A DNA stretch of 64,000 nucleotides from Vibrio sinensis. Lineage in GTDB: Bacteria; Pseudomonadota; Gammaproteobacteria; Enterobacterales; Vibrionaceae. The notes beneath the pieces are model-generated. The model was not told the DNA's origin. It ran no database searches and saw only the letters and a program-made list of their open reading frames with translations. Below, piece after piece: positions 28,508-36,588 of this stretch. Position 1 is the first letter of the stretch; every line of letters starts with the position of its first letter. The position numbers and the translations under genes are program-made. The DNA lies in NCBI RefSeq assembly GCF_003605645.1, contig NZ_QVMU01000008.1, positions 1-64,000 of the forward strand, read 5' to 3'.

Positions 28508-28830
28508 TTAATTTTGACCTGCTCACAAAGTACTTAGAACACGATACTGATATTATTGAAGCAGTATTAGTGGCCTATTTAGAAGATCACCACGATTTCA
28601 ATGCTGAATTTACGAAGCAGCTCAACGCTAAAGATTGGCAAGCGCTGGGACTTAATGTCCATACATTAAAAGGCGTTCTGTCGAGCTTTGGTGAAACAAC
28701 GATCACTCCCGTTCTTGAGCGAGTGGAATTTTGCAGCAAACAGCAGGAACATCCGGCACAAGAAGATATAGATCTGATCACTATCGAAATCAATAAGATC
28801 AACCAGCAAATCGAAGAGTATGTCAGTTAA
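28504..28830 (+). CDS. Histidine phosphotransfer (HPt) protein
   Basis: A 108-residue single-domain HPt protein. The phosphorylatable His53 lies in NVHTLKGVLSSFGE, a standard HPt core (HxLKG). ATGA overlap with the REC-TPR gene. It could carry phosphate from a hybrid kinase lacking its own HPt (for example the one at 54873) to the REC-TPR regulators; that link is inference. Confidence 0.88.
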   Translation: MINFDLLTKYLEHDTDIIEAVLVAYLEDHHDFNAEFTKQLNAKDWQALGLNVHTLKGVLSSFGETTITPVLERVEFCSKQQEHPAQEDIDLITIEINKINQQIEEYVS

Positions 28831-28836
28831 AAAGTT

Positions 28837-28868
28837 GAGGGGGTTATCATGGTAATCCTCATCTTTTT
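28837..28868 (+). terminator. Imperfect terminator after the HPt gene
   Basis: GAGG...CCTC arms around GTTATCATGGTAA with a following T6 run, just after the HPt stop. Confidence 0.65.
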
Positions 28869-29070
28869 TAACTCGATACCGCTTAACTCGATAAAGCTAG
28901 CTCACGACAAACTCCTGAGGAAATAATGTGTATCTAGATATGATACCAATCCAGATAAGTAAGTGGTCAGAATTTGCAAATAACAATCAGAAAAAATGTA
29001 CAAAGGTCTTATGTGGATCAAAGTGCGAACATCCTTTCCTAACTTTTGAGTCTAATAACCACCTCGGCAT

Positions 29071-29098
29071 AACTACCGCCTGGTGGCGGTAGTTTTAA
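29071..29098. terminator. Strong hairpin between HPt gene and glycosyltransferase
   Basis: A perfect 10-bp stem AACTACCGCC/GGCGGTAGTT with a four-base loop, followed on the plus strand by TTTAAAC. It lies at the end of the minus-strand matrix operon and 240 bp after the HPt gene, which has its own terminator. Between 28870 and 29070 I see no coding frame. Confidence 0.6.
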
Positions 29099-29136
29099 AC
29101 TTACAATTCACCAAAAATCAACCGACGCTCTCAAAA

Positions 29137-30459
29137 TCATGCTGTGTCGATCTGAGCCTGCAACATTTTTGCGCTCAAAATCCAATTTCGTACTGATTGA
29201 GGAGACATTATTTTCGGATCACCTAAATCTGAATCAGACGCACGTACAAGCTCTGGTGGGACCACATCAATAATTAGCTCCAAATCTTCATGAGATTTAA
29301 TTTCTTTATTGAATACATCGGCCATTTCCTTACTATAATCTGCTTTACGAGCTTGAGCAGCTTTCACTAATCCATCAAGTAAAACGTACCAAGTTGTCAT
29401 TGGTCCTTGTACGATAGAAGCCGACTCAGCAACTGAGTCAATAAAAGCGAATGGAATAGTATCAATTGGCTGGTTTATCTCCATCGCAGCGAGAATCCAA
29501 TCTGTATCAAATGAAAAGTCATACACGGTTGGTTTTTTGAGTATCTCTTTCAACACATTTCGATCATACAATTTAAACGCGGCTTGCGTGTCTTTTATAC
29601 CGTGCTCGAATATCGGAGAGCCGATCATTCGTTGCATGTGCCGAAGCGTTTTAATCCCCGCCCCCCAGCGCTCTTCTTGCTTTACCAAAATCGAGTTTTT
29701 ATGTTTTCTATTACCCAATACAACTGACTTACCCTGCTCTACATACGGTTGCAAAATTAACCCGAGTTGACCTAAATGAACCGAGTTATCTGCGTCAGTA
29801 TATACGACCGCATCAGCACCATTATCGAGGGCACTCTGACAACCTAAGATGATTGCTCCACCTTTTCTGGAGTCATTGGCATTAGCCAAATTTGCCAAAG
29901 GTCCAGACTTTGTAGGAAGCGCATCGCTAAGTTCCAATATATGTAATCGCTCTACCAGAGAACATTGTGAATAGGGTAGTAATGCATTTTCGAGCTCATA
30001 ATCCATTCCATTCGCAATCTCACGAGCAATTTGGGCACTATTATGAGGGCAACCATCATCGACTGCATACAGAGACCATTCAACTTTAGTGTCTTTTGTC
30101 GCCCACTCAAGTTGGGTTACTTTAGTTCTCAATGAGTCTTCACCATTGGGGTTATTAGCGTCTTTCGGTTCTAACCGATTGTGCTCTCCCCACATAGCAA
30201 ATACGACTGCAAGCTTGAGCTGTTGTGTTATAGAAAGTAAATATCGACGAGATTCAACCAACTTTATCGCTAGTTGGAAAGCCAATGGAGCATCATATTG
30301 GTGACTGAGTTGTTGAAGATCTTCAACAGATAGGTCATCAAGAATAAGTATGTCATCGGATAAATCGAGCAATTGTTCTTGGTGTCGTTGGTTGGTTAAA
30401 TCAAATTTGGGGTTGGCTGATTTAAGTAAACTCAGCGCCTTAGATCTTGAATTCATCAT
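29137..30459 (-). CDS. Soluble family 2-type glycosyltransferase
   Basis: A 440-residue GT-A protein without membrane helices. It has an acidic nucleotide-binding segment YAVDDGCPHNS and the metal-binding YTDADNSVHLGQLG. The C-terminal half includes GIKDTQAAFKLY and TDWILAAME. N-terminal 90 residues are helical. Start ATG at 30459 follows GGGAGAG. It is the last minus-strand gene of the matrix locus. Acceptor and donor unknown. Confidence 0.82.
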   Translation of the reverse strand: MMNSRSKALSLLKSANPKFDLTNQRHQEQLLDLSDDILILDDLSVEDLQQLSHQYDAPLAFQLAIKLVESRRYLLSITQQLKLAVVFAMWGEHNRLEPKDANNPNGEDSLRTKVTQLEWATKDTKVEWSLYAVDDGCPHNSAQIAREIANGMDYELENALLPYSQCSLVERLHILELSDALPTKSGPLANLANANDSRKGGAIILGCQSALDNGADAVVYTDADNSVHLGQLGLILQPYVEQGKSVVLGNRKHKNSILVKQEERWGAGIKTLRHMQRMIGSPIFEHGIKDTQAAFKLYDRNVLKEILKKPTVYDFSFDTDWILAAMEINQPIDTIPFAFIDSVAESASIVQGPMTTWYVLLDGLVKAAQARKADYSKEMADVFNKEIKSHEDLELIIDVVPPELVRASDSDLGDPKIMSPQSVRNWILSAKMLQAQIDTA

Positions 30460-30587
30460 ACACTCTCCCTAGCCATTATTTTTATAGAACTAGGATAAGG
30501 TTAGTATGCAACTCGCTTTATACAAGTTATCTCATATATAATTCACTTTACATATACTTTCATTATTGTTCCTTGAACCATGACATC

Positions 30588-31385
30588 TCATAAAGGCTTG
30601 TTGATACAAGAAGTGTCAGGAGTAAAACTGAAATTTCTATACTTAGCTCGATAGGTTTCGCGTTTACTGATATCAAACTCCCCTGCCCAATTGGCTATAT
30701 CTGGGTTGGTCGCCCACACATTGGCCATCACCCGTAGTTTCGAACTGTCTGCACTGGGAGTGGGGTCGACTGGGTTATTTCTCACTTTGAATATAGACTT
30801 TCCATCAATAAACCATTCGATACCTGATTTTGACCAATAAATACCGTAACGATGGAAAGACTGTGAAGCATCAAAATCTAAGAAAACAAGCGATTCATGG
30901 GTATTAGTGTAGCCATCATCATCAGTCCAAAAATTAAGCTGCACCATATTGGTATTGCTACCCAAAAACTCAATATCTATCTCATTGTGCTTACCATTAC
31001 CTCCTTCCGGCGTATCATAAGGACCGGCAAACAAGAAAAATGAAGAGACAACCCCTGGTTCACTGATCGGCTTCATATCAATTTCATAACAACCATATGA
31101 GTAGTAATGTTGACTACGTAACTCACCAGAATAAAATGTCGCAGGCTGATCTCTTTTTACTCTGTCTCTTTTTAACTTTATCTTCATTCCTCGTTGGCCA
31201 AAACTGACTGCACTGGCTTCCCAACGACTTAGAAATGGAAAACCATTTTCCCATCCATCCGACAACCACCACATCTGTGGATCCAGTTCAGTTAAAGGAT
31301 CGTTCACACTATCTGCAACAACTGTTGGCGTATATAAGCCAGCAGAAAAAGAAACGGCAATCAAAGGCATCAAAAATTTCATCAT
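30588..31385 (-). CDS. Exported GH16 family glycoside hydrolase
   Basis: A 265-residue protein with signal peptide (cleavage near VVADS) and the GH16 active site NEIDIEFLG (nucleophile Glu135, Asp137, acid/base Glu139). GH16 enzymes cut beta-1,3 or mixed beta-1,3/1,4 glucans, galactans or carrageenans. In a synthase-dependent polysaccharide locus it may trim or release the polymer. No obvious ribosome site before MMKFL. Confidence 0.88.
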   Translation of the reverse strand: MMKFLMPLIAVSFSAGLYTPTVVADSVNDPLTELDPQMWWLSDGWENGFPFLSRWEASAVSFGQRGMKIKLKRDRVKRDQPATFYSGELRSQHYYSYGCYEIDMKPISEPGVVSSFFLFAGPYDTPEGGNGKHNEIDIEFLGSNTNMVQLNFWTDDDGYTNTHESLVFLDFDASQSFHRYGIYWSKSGIEWFIDGKSIFKVRNNPVDPTPSADSSKLRVMANVWATNPDIANWAGEFDISKRETYRAKYRNFSFTPDTSCINKPL

Positions 31386-31479
31386 TATGCAATCAGGCGT
31401 TGGATGTTTATTTAATAGTAATCAACCTATCGCACTTTGCTGTTTTTTTTGTTGCCATATTTTCGTTGCGGTTCAGCGA

Positions 31480-32364
31480 TCAATTTTCATCTTGAATGGG
31501 AGCAAAACTGCGCCGCTGTGTAGCCTCTACACCTTGCGCACTGCGGGCTCCAAGAAGATTGCCTCTAGTTATTGGAGTACTGCTTGTCTGGTTTACATCG
31601 GTTTCTTGTGCATCTATATCTTCAACCAAACTAATAGGTTCTGAAATTACTGTAGAATCAATGTGTTTAATGTTTTTACCCAGCGTTTCTTCCCTCTTAT
31701 TTTCACTATTTTCCGGCACAACTTGAGGCGTAAATGTCTGAGTATGACGAAAACCTGATGTTATCTGTAATTTCTTCGTTGGTTGGTACTGCTTTAGTTG
31801 CTCACCCGAACGAGTGGGTTGAGTACTATTTTGGGGGGCTAATTGCGGTTGTACAACCTTACTAGCAAGTTCAGATGACGGGGATTGATAACTAAAAAAT
31901 CCAAGTTTGTTGTCCCATACTTCTAGCAAACTTAACAATTGCAACCAATCATTATCCACATTTGCCCCCACCCCTCCTTGAGTCATATTGACATTCAATT
32001 GCGTATTCGCTTGCTCAAATTGTTGGTGTAACTGCGACTGCATTTGTTGCCAAGAACTACCACCCATTAAGAAATAACGGACACTATTAGCCCAATATTC
32101 ATAGGCTATTGGATCACCATTTTTTTCAGCGGAACTAGCTGCTAAAACCTCCGCTAACCCTGCAGCCTGCCACATTTTCTTCGCGCCTAATTGGCTTTCT
32201 AACGTCAACATTCGATTGGTTTGAACATGAAAGGTATTAGCCGCTTGTGCATAACGATTTTGATTAAGTAACAAGGTTGGCGACATTAATGCGTCGCTCA
32301 CTTGTTTATTGACTGCCCAAGATGATACTGAGAAGAAAATCGCGATTAAAATAAAGTACCTCAT
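31480..32364 (-). CDS. Exported helical protein of unknown function
   Basis: A 294-residue precursor with signal peptide MRYFILIAIFFSVSSWA. Residues about 25-150 are helical with TPR-like heptads (ESQLGAKKMWQAAGLAEVLA), while 160-294 are Gln/Thr/Ser-rich and probably disordered. The ATG overlaps the DUF3131 gene stop by four bases (ATGA), indicating coupled translation. It could act as a periplasmic scaffold, as TPR proteins do in alginate or cellulose secretion; this is inference. Confidence 0.7.
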   Translation of the reverse strand: MRYFILIAIFFSVSSWAVNKQVSDALMSPTLLLNQNRYAQAANTFHVQTNRMLTLESQLGAKKMWQAAGLAEVLAASSAEKNGDPIAYEYWANSVRYFLMGGSSWQQMQSQLHQQFEQANTQLNVNMTQGGVGANVDNDWLQLLSLLEVWDNKLGFFSYQSPSSELASKVVQPQLAPQNSTQPTRSGEQLKQYQPTKKLQITSGFRHTQTFTPQVVPENSENKREETLGKNIKHIDSTVISEPISLVEDIDAQETDVNQTSSTPITRGNLLGARSAQGVEATQRRSFAPIQDEN

Positions 32365-33743
32365 CGGAATGTCTCCACCAAACATTTACCAGGATGGTCA
32401 AACCGAGAATCAAATTTAACGTCGCGATATTCTCGCTGTTTCTCTCCTTGATACAGTTTCCCATTTTGCTTATAGAGTAATGCTTCTAACACTCCAGCAT
32501 TGGTTTTTAGACTAATACTTTTTTCATACTCGCCGGTCATCTCATATCGACCCTCGTACCATCCTCTCTGTGGGTCGTACAGCTCTCTTACGAGGACAAC
32601 CAAACTATCGGTATATTCTGTTTTCCACAACGCCCACATTTGAAACGCAACCCGAGTTGATACCAAAGCAAGATGATCGTAAGAGCTGCCATCTTCAGCG
32701 AGGGTAATCCAAGGAGTCCCTAAGCCATAAATCGCATCGTAAACAAAATGAGGCTCATCAGAAACGACATGCTCACCTCTGGCTGTATAGATTTTTTCAT
32801 TATCCCAACGGCGCTCCTGCACTAAATAAATAGCATCGGCCATCGCAGACAAAGCCGAATTAGAATGCGTTGCATCTGATGATTGGCTATCTGAAACCTC
32901 ATCCCAATTAAATTCAAGACCTAACCATAAGTAAGGGGTGCTATAAACAGGGCGAAGAACATTAAATATTCGGGGGTCTCGACCATCGAAAAGCAAGTCT
33001 ACATCGTAAATAGTTGCCACGTCGTAAGGTTCAAGGTTCATGGCTTTTTTTGGAACAACCTGCCAGTCAAGATAACCATAAGAGGTATATTCTTCTGTTC
33101 CTAGTCGGCCTTCTTTGTATCGAGTGACTTGATTGCCATTTACGACAGCGCCATACAGTTCACCATCACTGCCAATCAGTTCACAAAAATTCCAACGTAA
33201 AACAGCTTTATCAATGTACTCAGAAAACTCCGGCGACGTTTGCTTCACTATCGCTAAAACGATCAGTAAACGCCCCACATCGAGAGAAGACCAACCCATG
33301 TCTTGATATTGATTACCATAATTAACCATTCCGCCAGTTTGAGTGCTATAAACTTTATTTGGCACTTGGCCTTGGCTAAGGTCCATTTTATTAAGGAACC
33401 GTAAAACCAATGACAATCGCTCATCATATTGCTTGTTAGAAATAAAATTGAACTCTTTCGCCGCAAGTAATGAAATCAGATAGTCGGCCACTCCTGACAT
33501 ATTGGTAGTCGGATAATTATCAATACCATTAACTAACCCCGTAGCAAGTTGCGTATTATTTTCAACATATTTCCATGCCGTCATTGCCCATGCCAACTCT
33601 TCTTCGGTCAATTCACCATGGCGGCCTTGGCGGATCAGTTGGGATTGATTAACCGCTTCAATCCCATCGGTTACACCACGGTACACCACACCGCAGGAAG
33701 TCACGACCAACGTAAACGCTAATACAACCCATTTTTTTAGCAT
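32361..33743 (-). CDS. DUF3131 lipoprotein, divergent copy
   Basis: A 460-residue DUF3131 protein with signal peptide and lipobox VVTSC (Cys17, followed by Gly, so outer-membrane sorting is possible). It shares with its neighbours ATGLVNGIDNYP, NKVYSTQTG, SSLDVGRLL and EGRLGTEEY. Unlike the other three copies it lacks the W-D pair after YP (MSG at 82-84). ATG follows AGAGG; 9 bp after the preceding DUF3131 gene. Enzymatic activity is unproven. Confidence 0.83.
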   Translation of the reverse strand: MLKKWVVLAFTLVVTSCGVVYRGVTDGIEAVNQSQLIRQGRHGELTEEELAWAMTAWKYVENNTQLATGLVNGIDNYPTTNMSGVADYLISLLAAKEFNFISNKQYDERLSLVLRFLNKMDLSQGQVPNKVYSTQTGGMVNYGNQYQDMGWSSLDVGRLLIVLAIVKQTSPEFSEYIDKAVLRWNFCELIGSDGELYGAVVNGNQVTRYKEGRLGTEEYTSYGYLDWQVVPKKAMNLEPYDVATIYDVDLLFDGRDPRIFNVLRPVYSTPYLWLGLEFNWDEVSDSQSSDATHSNSALSAMADAIYLVQERRWDNEKIYTARGEHVVSDEPHFVYDAIYGLGTPWITLAEDGSSYDHLALVSTRVAFQMWALWKTEYTDSLVVLVRELYDPQRGWYEGRYEMTGEYEKSISLKTNAGVLEALLYKQNGKLYQGEKQREYRDVKFDSRFDHPGKCLVETFR

Positions 33744-33752
33744 TCAACGCCT

Positions 33753-35153
33753 CTAGTTCACAAGTGGTTTCTTTTTACGCGGTAAACACTGCCCCTCATA
33801 ACCAAATGGAGACTCGAGCGCTTTCTCCCATAAACTCGGTGCCGGATTATCTTTATAAGTTAATAACTTACCTTGTTTCTTAAACAAGAGGATTTCGAGT
33901 GTAATACCATTGTTGTTGGACGTAAATGTGTTGATCAGCCCAGTACCATTCTCAAAAATCCCCTCATAAAACCCTTTTTCTTTATCATAAGCAGTAGAGA
34001 CATGATCAAAAAGAAGGTTGGTGTATGGCGTGTCCCATAATACCCACATTCCCATTGCTCCTTTAATCGCTACAGCAGAATATTGAGGGAGAAACTCGCC
34101 GACTTCTGAAATCGTATTCCACGCAAATCCATCTGTGTAAATTGTGTCGTAAACAAAATAGGGTGCACCGTCAAGTTGATGCTCGGTTCGTGCAGTAATG
34201 ATCCCCGTCTGTTTATAACGCTCTTCTTGAACACGATAGATCTGCAGCGCGAAGTCTGCCATCCATTCATGGGAATAATTTGCATCATGGGGTGAGCGAT
34301 CTGAGACATGATCCCAACCGAGTTCAATACCATCTAGAACATAGCTTTCCGTTACAACGTAACTGTGAGCTTTCAACTTACGAGGATCACGAGTGTCATA
34401 AGGGATATCATAGCCAAAAAGATTTATTGTCGCGTAAGGTTCTGCTAATGCGGCTTGTTCTGTTTTAAAGCCCCATAATTCAAACCCTTTCGCAGCATAT
34501 TCTTCATAGCCTAGGCGACCTTCCTGTAGATACTGCACATCTTTGCCTGGTTCTAATAATGCCCCAAACATGGTTCCATTTTCATCGATGATATTACAGT
34601 AATTCCAGCGAAGAACGGCTGAATCAATGGCAGTTGCAAACTCAGGATACCGTTGCTTAATGATATATAACCATATCATTAAACGTCCTAGATCGAGGGC
34701 TGAATAACCAATCTCACCAGGTTGATTTCCATAGTCCACCTTTGCGGCAGTTTGTGTATTGTAAGCCTTATTGGGTAACTCACCTCTAAACAGATCAAGT
34801 TTGTTCAAAGTCGTGACAAAACGCATAAGGCGACGGTCAAATTCTGCTTTATCAATAATGCCGAGTTCATAGGCACTGACCATCCCAGCTAAATAAGAAG
34901 ATGCATCCCACCAAGTCACTGATGGATAATTATTAACCGCATTAACCAACCCTGTTGACTCTTGGTAATTATTTTCAAAATAGCGCCATGCAATTCGCGC
35001 CATCTCCATCTCCTTTTCCGTCAACTCCCCTTGGCGAGGTTGAGGCGTTACCCAGTGATTCTTCCGGTCAATAATATCTTCCGAGAACTGGCTATATTTA
35101 TTCCCACATCCAGCAATCGCAACCGCAATCAAACAAACAGTAAATCCGCGCAT
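33753..35153 (-). CDS. DUF3131 lipoprotein
   Basis: A 466-residue DUF3131 protein. Lipobox AIAGC gives a lipidated Cys16 followed by Gly. Conserved segments: STGLVNAVNNYPSVTWWD (70-83), NKAYNTQTAAKVDYGN, YSALDLGRLM, EGRLGYEEYA and PYFVYDTIY. Helical segments alternate with loops in a manner like an alpha/alpha barrel, an impression only. ATG behind AAGGAAC. Confidence 0.85.
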   Translation of the reverse strand: MRGFTVCLIAVAIAGCGNKYSQFSEDIIDRKNHWVTPQPRQGELTEKEMEMARIAWRYFENNYQESTGLVNAVNNYPSVTWWDASSYLAGMVSAYELGIIDKAEFDRRLMRFVTTLNKLDLFRGELPNKAYNTQTAAKVDYGNQPGEIGYSALDLGRLMIWLYIIKQRYPEFATAIDSAVLRWNYCNIIDENGTMFGALLEPGKDVQYLQEGRLGYEEYAAKGFELWGFKTEQAALAEPYATINLFGYDIPYDTRDPRKLKAHSYVVTESYVLDGIELGWDHVSDRSPHDANYSHEWMADFALQIYRVQEERYKQTGIITARTEHQLDGAPYFVYDTIYTDGFAWNTISEVGEFLPQYSAVAIKGAMGMWVLWDTPYTNLLFDHVSTAYDKEKGFYEGIFENGTGLINTFTSNNNGITLEILLFKKQGKLLTYKDNPAPSLWEKALESPFGYEGQCLPRKKKPLVN

Positions 35154-35268
35154 AGCTGTTCCTTCTTAATTCTTACTGTTCTTGTTAACGTTATTCTTTC
35201 GATAAATATTCTTATCAATATTGTTTTCGTCGACATCGCTATTATCGACAAAATACTTAATAATATCG

Positions 35269-36588
35269 CTATTTAGCACCAACGCTTAGCAATGGGCCAA
35301 TTTCAAGATAAGCTAAAGACTCCAATACAATTCCATTTGTGTTCGCTGTCACAGCTTTATTTGTACGTCCATCCACTTCATATTTCCCTGAATACCAACC
35401 CTCTTCTTTTGAATATAAGTCGGACGCTTCTTTAATGAGTAAATCACTATAATCCGTGTCATAAAGTGCATACCAACCAAACGCCGCTTTTGTCGACAAG
35501 CTTTTTAAGTGCGATTGATCTTTACCATCATCAGAAATAGCATTCCACTTTTTACCGTCAGAGAACACCGTGTTGTAGACAAAGTAAGGTGCTTCATCAA
35601 CGTTGTCCTCACTGACTGCAGTAACGATACCCGTTTGTTCAAATCTTGCTTTTTGCGCTAAGTAGACTCGATGAGCAAACACTTTCGATACACTATCGGC
35701 GCCAAACTCTATACCATCTAGAATATAAGATTCACTTACCACGTAGTTATGAGCATGATATTCCGCAGGATCTCTTCTATCGGTTGGGATTTCGATACCA
35801 TAGACATCGATCATCTTTAGGTAATCAATATATTTCATTGAATTGAAAACATCTCGGCCCATTAACGCTAATGACTTAGACGCGTATTCTTCATAGCCGA
35901 TTCTTCCCTCTTGAACCATTTCCATCACACTAGGATCATGGCTTGGTCTGGCTCCATACAAATATCCATCTTGCAGCATGGTTTCTATCTGCCAATGATC
36001 AAGTACATCGTTCACTTGAGTGTTGAACATTGGGTATTGCCAAACTAATAGATTTAACGGGACTAGAATTCGTCCAATATCGATTGCTGACCAACCAATT
36101 CCATTTGGCTGAGGGTTATTTTCATAATCCACCATTTCGAGCGTTTCGGTGTTGTACGCTTTATTCGGCAGCTTGCCATCGACAAGTGGTATTTTGGCTA
36201 AGGTACCTAACGCTTTGTCCATACGGATCTCAAATTGCTGATTGGTTATCACGTTGAGTTTTTCTGCTGAAATAAGCCCCATCAAATAGGACGCGGTATC
36301 CCACATCGTCGTAGATGGGTATCCATCAACTGAGTTAACGAGCCCTGTGTTTTCTTGATAATTGTTTTCAAAATATTGCCACGCAATATTGGCCCATTCG
36401 AACTCTTGTTGAGTTAACACTCGGCTCTCTCTATATGGGATCGCTTGCGTTGATTCGAAACGAATATTACCAAGTACTCGTTCTGGCTCGCGGCTTTCAA
36501 TGCTAAAAGCAATTACCAACGCGGTAATCAAACCTAAGATAAAAACAATATGATGACGAGCATTCACTAACGCTTGTTTAAACTCCAT
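35269..36588 (-). CDS. Inner-membrane-anchored DUF3131 protein
   Basis: A 439-residue DUF3131 protein with an uncleaved-looking N-terminal helix (VFILGLITALVIAFSI, about 14-30) and a periplasmic domain bearing TGLVNSVDGYPSTTMWD (81-97), NKAYNTETLEMVDYEN and EGRIGYEEYASK. It overlaps the upstream glycosyltransferase by 11 bp, tying the two together in translation and probably in function at the inner membrane. Confidence 0.85.
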   Translation of the reverse strand: MEFKQALVNARHHIVFILGLITALVIAFSIESREPERVLGNIRFESTQAIPYRESRVLTQQEFEWANIAWQYFENNYQENTGLVNSVDGYPSTTMWDTASYLMGLISAEKLNVITNQQFEIRMDKALGTLAKIPLVDGKLPNKAYNTETLEMVDYENNPQPNGIGWSAIDIGRILVPLNLLVWQYPMFNTQVNDVLDHWQIETMLQDGYLYGARPSHDPSVMEMVQEGRIGYEEYASKSLALMGRDVFNSMKYIDYLKMIDVYGIEIPTDRRDPAEYHAHNYVVSESYILDGIEFGADSVSKVFAHRVYLAQKARFEQTGIVTAVSEDNVDEAPYFVYNTVFSDGKKWNAISDDGKDQSHLKSLSTKAAFGWYALYDTDYSDLLIKEASDLYSKEEGWYSGKYEVDGRTNKAVTANTNGIVLESLAYLEIGPLLSVGAK

